Positions 63,930 through 64,000 of a stretch of 64,000 bases of DNA are shown here, piece by piece (within the stretch, counting starts at the first letter, position 1; the number at the start of each line of letters is the position of its first letter). Source of the stretch: Bacillus sp. ZZV12-4809 (GTDB lineage: Bacteria > Bacillota > Bacilli > Bacillales > Cytobacillaceae). The translations under genes and the position numbers were made by a program. The stretch spans positions 1-64,000 of the forward strand of contig NZ_VCRN01000016.1 of the NCBI RefSeq assembly GCF_009849585.1. The letters are read 5' to 3'. The notes beneath the pieces are model-generated. The model made no database searches. It saw only the letters and a program-made list of their open reading frames with translations, and had not been told where the DNA came from.

Positions 63930-64000
63930 ATGACAGTTGGAACTCAAGTAAAACAGACCATTGCAGGCTTAAAAAGCGCACAGGCAAGTCTTGAAACCTT
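63930..64000 (+). CDS. DUF1657 protein, N-terminal part (runs off the window)
   Basis: The frame starts MTVGTQVKQTIAGLKSAQASLE, the typical start of DUF1657 proteins of spore formers, with AGAAGGTAAG upstream. Such genes commonly open spoVA-type operons (including the mobile spoVA2mob operon) or accompany YetF-like proteins. Only 23 full codons lie in the window. Confidence 0.8.
   Translation, partial: MTVGTQVKQTIAGLKSAQASLET

Overview
The window comes from a Gram-positive, endospore-forming Bacillaceae chromosome, probably a Cytobacillus or Bacillus-like genus. Evidence includes strong GGAGG-type ribosome sites, frequent TTG/GTG starts, four small acid-soluble spore protein genes (sspP, sspO, sspN, tlp), and the Bacillus subtilis-like order acnA, TlpA-like, sspN, tlp, yneP, yneQ, yneR, plsY, then yneT, parE, parC, alsT. 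I saw no rRNA, tRNA, CRISPR array or intact transposase.

Layout. 1-6400: katA with a perfect PerR box, a solitary arcA, the threonine-degrading pair kbl and SDR threonine dehydrogenase, and nat. 6400-8760: an Rdx/SelW-like selenoprotein with an in-frame UGA and a bacterial SECIS-like hairpin, a small heat-shock-like protein, and selA. 8760-22400: the acnA/spore-protein/yne block with a tandem AAA ATPase, a CPBP protease, CapA, an orphan histidine kinase and plsY. 22500-26300: DUF3243, a phospholipase-D-like protein and a GH18 protein.

26300-50200 is the accessory core, about 24 kb for purine catabolism. A leftward operon encodes a xanthine dehydrogenase (2Fe-2S, FAD and Mo subunits), a MocA-like cofactor enzyme, two XdhC-like proteins, an NCS2 purine permease and adenine deaminase. 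It is preceded by a C74-type (guanine/xanthine class) purine riboswitch with readable terminator and antiterminator strands. A divergent rightward operon encodes a xanthine/urate-type permease, a cyclic amidohydrolase, an isochorismatase-fold hydrolase, UbiX and UbiD, three BMC-H shell proteins, one BMC-P shell protein, two accessory proteins, a second adenine deaminase-like protein, a cyclase-family hydrolase, DUF1989, an M20 hydrolase and an AtzA-like deaminase. This looks like a bacterial microcompartment for purine breakdown that lacks the usual aldehyde core. The enzyme order fits the anaerobic clostridial xanthine route: xanthine, 4-ureido-5-imidazolecarboxylate, 4-amino-5-imidazolecarboxylate, 4-aminoimidazole, imidazolone, formiminoglycine. 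That assignment is inference. The whole block lies between plsY and yneT, which are neighbours in B. subtilis as I recall, so it is probably an insertion.

50200-64000: a GNAT, yneT, parE-parC with a LexA box, alsT, a secreted protein, a staygreen-family protein, a small ORF behind a second LexA box, a non-coding stretch with a long palindrome, a SulP transporter with an ArsR regulator, a YtzI-like peptide, a frameshifted phnA remnant, a hypothetical membrane protein and the start of a DUF1657 gene at the right edge.
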